From Deinococcus aerius (GTDB taxonomy: Bacteria > Deinococcota > Deinococci > Deinococcales > Deinococcaceae), in assembly GCF_002897375.1 (NCBI RefSeq), contig NZ_BFAG01000007.1:1-64000 (forward strand): 64,000 bases of DNA, written 5' to 3'. Every line of letters begins with the position of its first letter. Positions within the stretch are counted from its first letter, which is position 1. Positions 61,886 through 64,000 of this stretch are shown here, piece by piece. The notes below the pieces were generated by a model that saw only the letters and a list, made by a program, of their open reading frames with translations, made no database searches and had not been told where the DNA came from. The translations under genes and the position numbers were made by a program.

Positions 61886-64000
61886 ATGAAGAGAAGACCA
61901 AACTGGTTGGCCGCGTCGCTGGCCCTCGCCGCCTGGCTGTCCGCCTGCGGAGTCTCCCCCACACCCACGGCGGCGCAGCCTGGGTCGCCCCGGCTGGGCA
62001 ACCTGTCCACGGCTGGCACCAGCTTCGCGGACGATCTGGCCGACCTCACCCAGGTCTACGAGCAGGCGGGGGCGGACAAGCTGCGGCTCTACACCACCGA
62101 CCCCCAGAACTTCGGCGGGGACGGCACCCGGCTCGCCAAGCGCGGGGTGGGCGCCGGACGGTTTGTCACGTACCACTCGGCCACCGACCTCACCCGCCTG
62201 GAGGCGACCGCCTACTTCAACGCGGCGGAGGCCCCCGACGACCTGCTGTTCCTCGCGGCGGGCAACGACGGGAATTTCACCGCCGTGAGTGCGGCGCGCT
62301 CGCCCCTCGCCTACCAGGCGGGAGGGTGGAGCAAGGCCACCTACAGCGTGGCCCTGCCCGCGGGAACGCGCTTTGTGAGGGTCGAGTTCGGGCCGAACTC
62401 CAAGCAGGACTGGACGGTACAGCTCGGGCAGGTGCGGCTGGAGGGCTACACCCAGCCGGGCTACGCGGTGGACGACCTGAACGACCTGGGCAAGGCGTAC
62501 GACGCCACCATCCCCACCCTGCGGCTCGACGTGACCAATCCCCAGAACTTCGCGGGCGACACCTCGCGCCTCAGCCGCCGGGGCGTGGGGCCGGGCCGCT
62601 ACGTGGCCTACCAGTCGAGTACGGACATCGACGGGCTGGAGGCGACGGCGTACTTCAACGCGGCGGAGGCGCCCCTCGACCCCACCTTTTCCACGTCGGG
62701 TGACGGCGCCAGCTTCACCCCGGTGACGGCCACGCGCTCGGCCCTGACCTTTATCACCGCCGGGTGGAGCAAGGCGACCTACCGCCTCCGGTTCGCGCCG
62801 GGCACCCGTTTTGTGCGGCTCGAATTCAACCCGGCCTCGACGCTGGAATGGACGCCCCAGATCGGGCAGATCAAGCTGGAGGGAGCCACCCTGGTGACCG
62901 AACGACCCCTGCCTCCCCCCTCGCCGCAGGTGCAGGAGGCGATCACCGCCCTGCGCAATGTTTCAAAGCTGAAGGCCGAACACCCCCGGCTGCTGGCGAC
63001 CGCCGCTGATTTCGACCGCCTGCGCGCGGCCAAGGACAGCGACGCGACCCTGCGGGCGTGGTACGACAAACTCAAGGGCCAGGCCGACCGCCTGCTCACC
63101 CAGGCCCCCTCCCGCTACGAGATTCCCGACGGCCTGCGCCTGCTGGCGACCTCGCGGCAGGTGCTGAGCCGGGTGTCCACCCTGGGCCTGCTCTACCAGC
63201 TCGACCGCAACCCCGCGTATGCCGAGCGCGCCTGGAAGGAGCTGGAGGCCGCCGCCAACTTCCCCGACTGGAACCCCACCCACTTCCTCGACGTGGCGGA
63301 GATGACGCACGCCTTCGCCCTGGGCTACGACTGGCTCTATGACGCCCTGACCCCCGAGCAGCGCGCGGCCGTGCGCGGCGCCATCGTGCAAAAAGGGCTG
63401 ATGCAGGGCATCCGGGTCTACCGCGGCCTGAAGGAGGGCGCCGACAGCCGCTGGTTCTGGACGACCGCCAAGATCAACTGGAACCTCGTCGTGAACGGCG
63501 GGCTGGGGATGGGCGCCCTCGCGGTGGGCGACGAGGCCCCCCAGGTCGCCGAGGAGGTGCTGTACTCGGGGCTGGAGTCCATGCGGTACGCCCTGCCCGA
63601 GTACAAGCCCGACGGCTCCTGGTCGGAGGGCGCCGGGTACTGGGCCTTCGCCACCCGGTACCTCGTGGCCTACCTCGCCGCCTCGCAGACGGCGCTGGGC
63701 ACCGACCAGGGCATCCTGGGGGCCTATCCCGGCCTGGCGAAGACGGGCGACTTCGGGGTGGGGCTCAACGGCCCGTCGCAGACCTTCAACTACGGGGACA
63801 CCGGGCCGGGGCTGGTGTACGACGCCTCGCTCTTCTGGCTGGCCCGCACCTTTAACAAGCCGGTGTGGGCGGCATACGAGCAGCGCAACCCCTCGCCCAC
63901 CGCGCAGGACTTCCTGTGGTACACCCCGGTGACGGCCTCGCTGGCGGGGGCGCCGCTCGACAACTTCTTCGAGGACGCCGACGTGGCGACCCTGCGCAGC
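61886..64000 (+). CDS. heparinase II/III-like lipoprotein, cut by the window edge
   Basis: 705 codons to the edge, no stop. Lipobox LSAC near 20. Two tandem N-terminal modules of about 145 residues (LRLYTTDPQNFGGDGTRLAK and LRLDVTNPQNFAGDTSRLSR; both end GWSKATY then G-T-R-F-V-R) look like sugar-binding jelly rolls. From residue 370 an alpha/alpha-barrel of the heparinase II/III type (EHPRLLATAADFDRLRAAKD, ALGYDWLYDALTPEQRAAV, KINWNLVVNGGLGMGALAVG, DGSWSEGAGYWAF). GGAGGAAG before the ATG. Likely cuts a uronic-acid polysaccharide outside the cell. Confidence 0.9.
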   Translation, partial: MKRRPNWLAASLALAAWLSACGVSPTPTAAQPGSPRLGNLSTAGTSFADDLADLTQVYEQAGADKLRLYTTDPQNFGGDGTRLAKRGVGAGRFVTYHSATDLTRLEATAYFNAAEAPDDLLFLAAGNDGNFTAVSAARSPLAYQAGGWSKATYSVALPAGTRFVRVEFGPNSKQDWTVQLGQVRLEGYTQPGYAVDDLNDLGKAYDATIPTLRLDVTNPQNFAGDTSRLSRRGVGPGRYVAYQSSTDIDGLEATAYFNAAEAPLDPTFSTSGDGASFTPVTATRSALTFITAGWSKATYRLRFAPGTRFVRLEFNPASTLEWTPQIGQIKLEGATLVTERPLPPPSPQVQEAITALRNVSKLKAEHPRLLATAADFDRLRAAKDSDATLRAWYDKLKGQADRLLTQAPSRYEIPDGLRLLATSRQVLSRVSTLGLLYQLDRNPAYAERAWKELEAAANFPDWNPTHFLDVAEMTHAFALGYDWLYDALTPEQRAAVRGAIVQKGLMQGIRVYRGLKEGADSRWFWTTAKINWNLVVNGGLGMGALAVGDEAPQVAEEVLYSGLESMRYALPEYKPDGSWSEGAGYWAFATRYLVAYLAASQTALGTDQGILGAYPGLAKTGDFGVGLNGPSQTFNYGDTGPGLVYDASLFWLARTFNKPVWAAYEQRNPSPTAQDFLWYTPVTASLAGAPLDNFFEDADVATLRS

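Overview
The window looks like a high-GC Deinococcus-type chromosome or megaplasmid. Reasons: very high GC with strong third-position GC, many leaderless genes whose ATG lies 6 nt after a TAnnnT -10 box, dense families of secreted proteins and lipoproteins, and SARP/BTAD regulators. The species cannot be named from sequence alone.

Layout. 1-170: left-edge remnant of a HigBA-like toxin-antitoxin pair. 450-10950: a complete type I CRISPR-Cas locus. The operon cas3-cas8-cas7-cas5 has overlapping start and stop codons. It is followed by a MazF/PemK-type toxin-antitoxin pair on the other strand, an RNase H-fold protein, cas1-cas2-cas4, a leader and an array of ten intact plus three degenerate 37-nt repeats. 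No cas6 is visible. A lone repeat fragment with its own promoter and a terminator-like hairpin lies in the leader of the cas operon, resembling a crRNA-like regulatory RNA. The RNase H-like gene and cas1 carry the same palindrome-plus-leaderless-promoter block. 11000-25000: a LysR regulator, a beta-propeller-like secreted protein, DedA, a small repeat peptide divergent from a TPR-BTAD regulator, and a run of secreted proteins and lipoproteins. 25200-31000: two SARP-like ATPase regulators (one frameshifted), an NmrA-like protein and a cupin. 32000-37000: MRJP/yellow-like protein, zinc alcohol dehydrogenase, SDR and a GH1-like glycosidase. 37000-38300: a decaying rhodopsin-blh operon. 38300-42200: a YbjN-like protein, a second propeller protein and a graveyard of fragments (acetyltransferase, IS1-like transposase, histidine kinase). 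42200-55900: a large CheB-like/PAS/GAF histidine kinase, more secreted proteins, a MITE-like element and a copper-protein operon. 56300-64000: PadR regulator, DUF2264 protein, LacI regulator and two secreted polysaccharide-lyase-like lipoproteins, the last running off the right edge.

The strongest system-level signal outside CRISPR is a recurring 32-bp promoter element found at 14 places on both strands: a direct repeat with invariant CA dinucleotides 11 bp apart, then 9 nt, then usually a TAnnnT -10 box. This is the geometry of SARP-activated promoters. It precedes secreted proteins, lipoproteins and two small paralogous proteins that sit beside SARP/BTAD regulator genes.

Gene decay is frequent. 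Three frameshifts sit at runs of C, and five in-frame stop codons (four TAG, one TGA) interrupt otherwise conserved frames. Some of these may be assembly errors.
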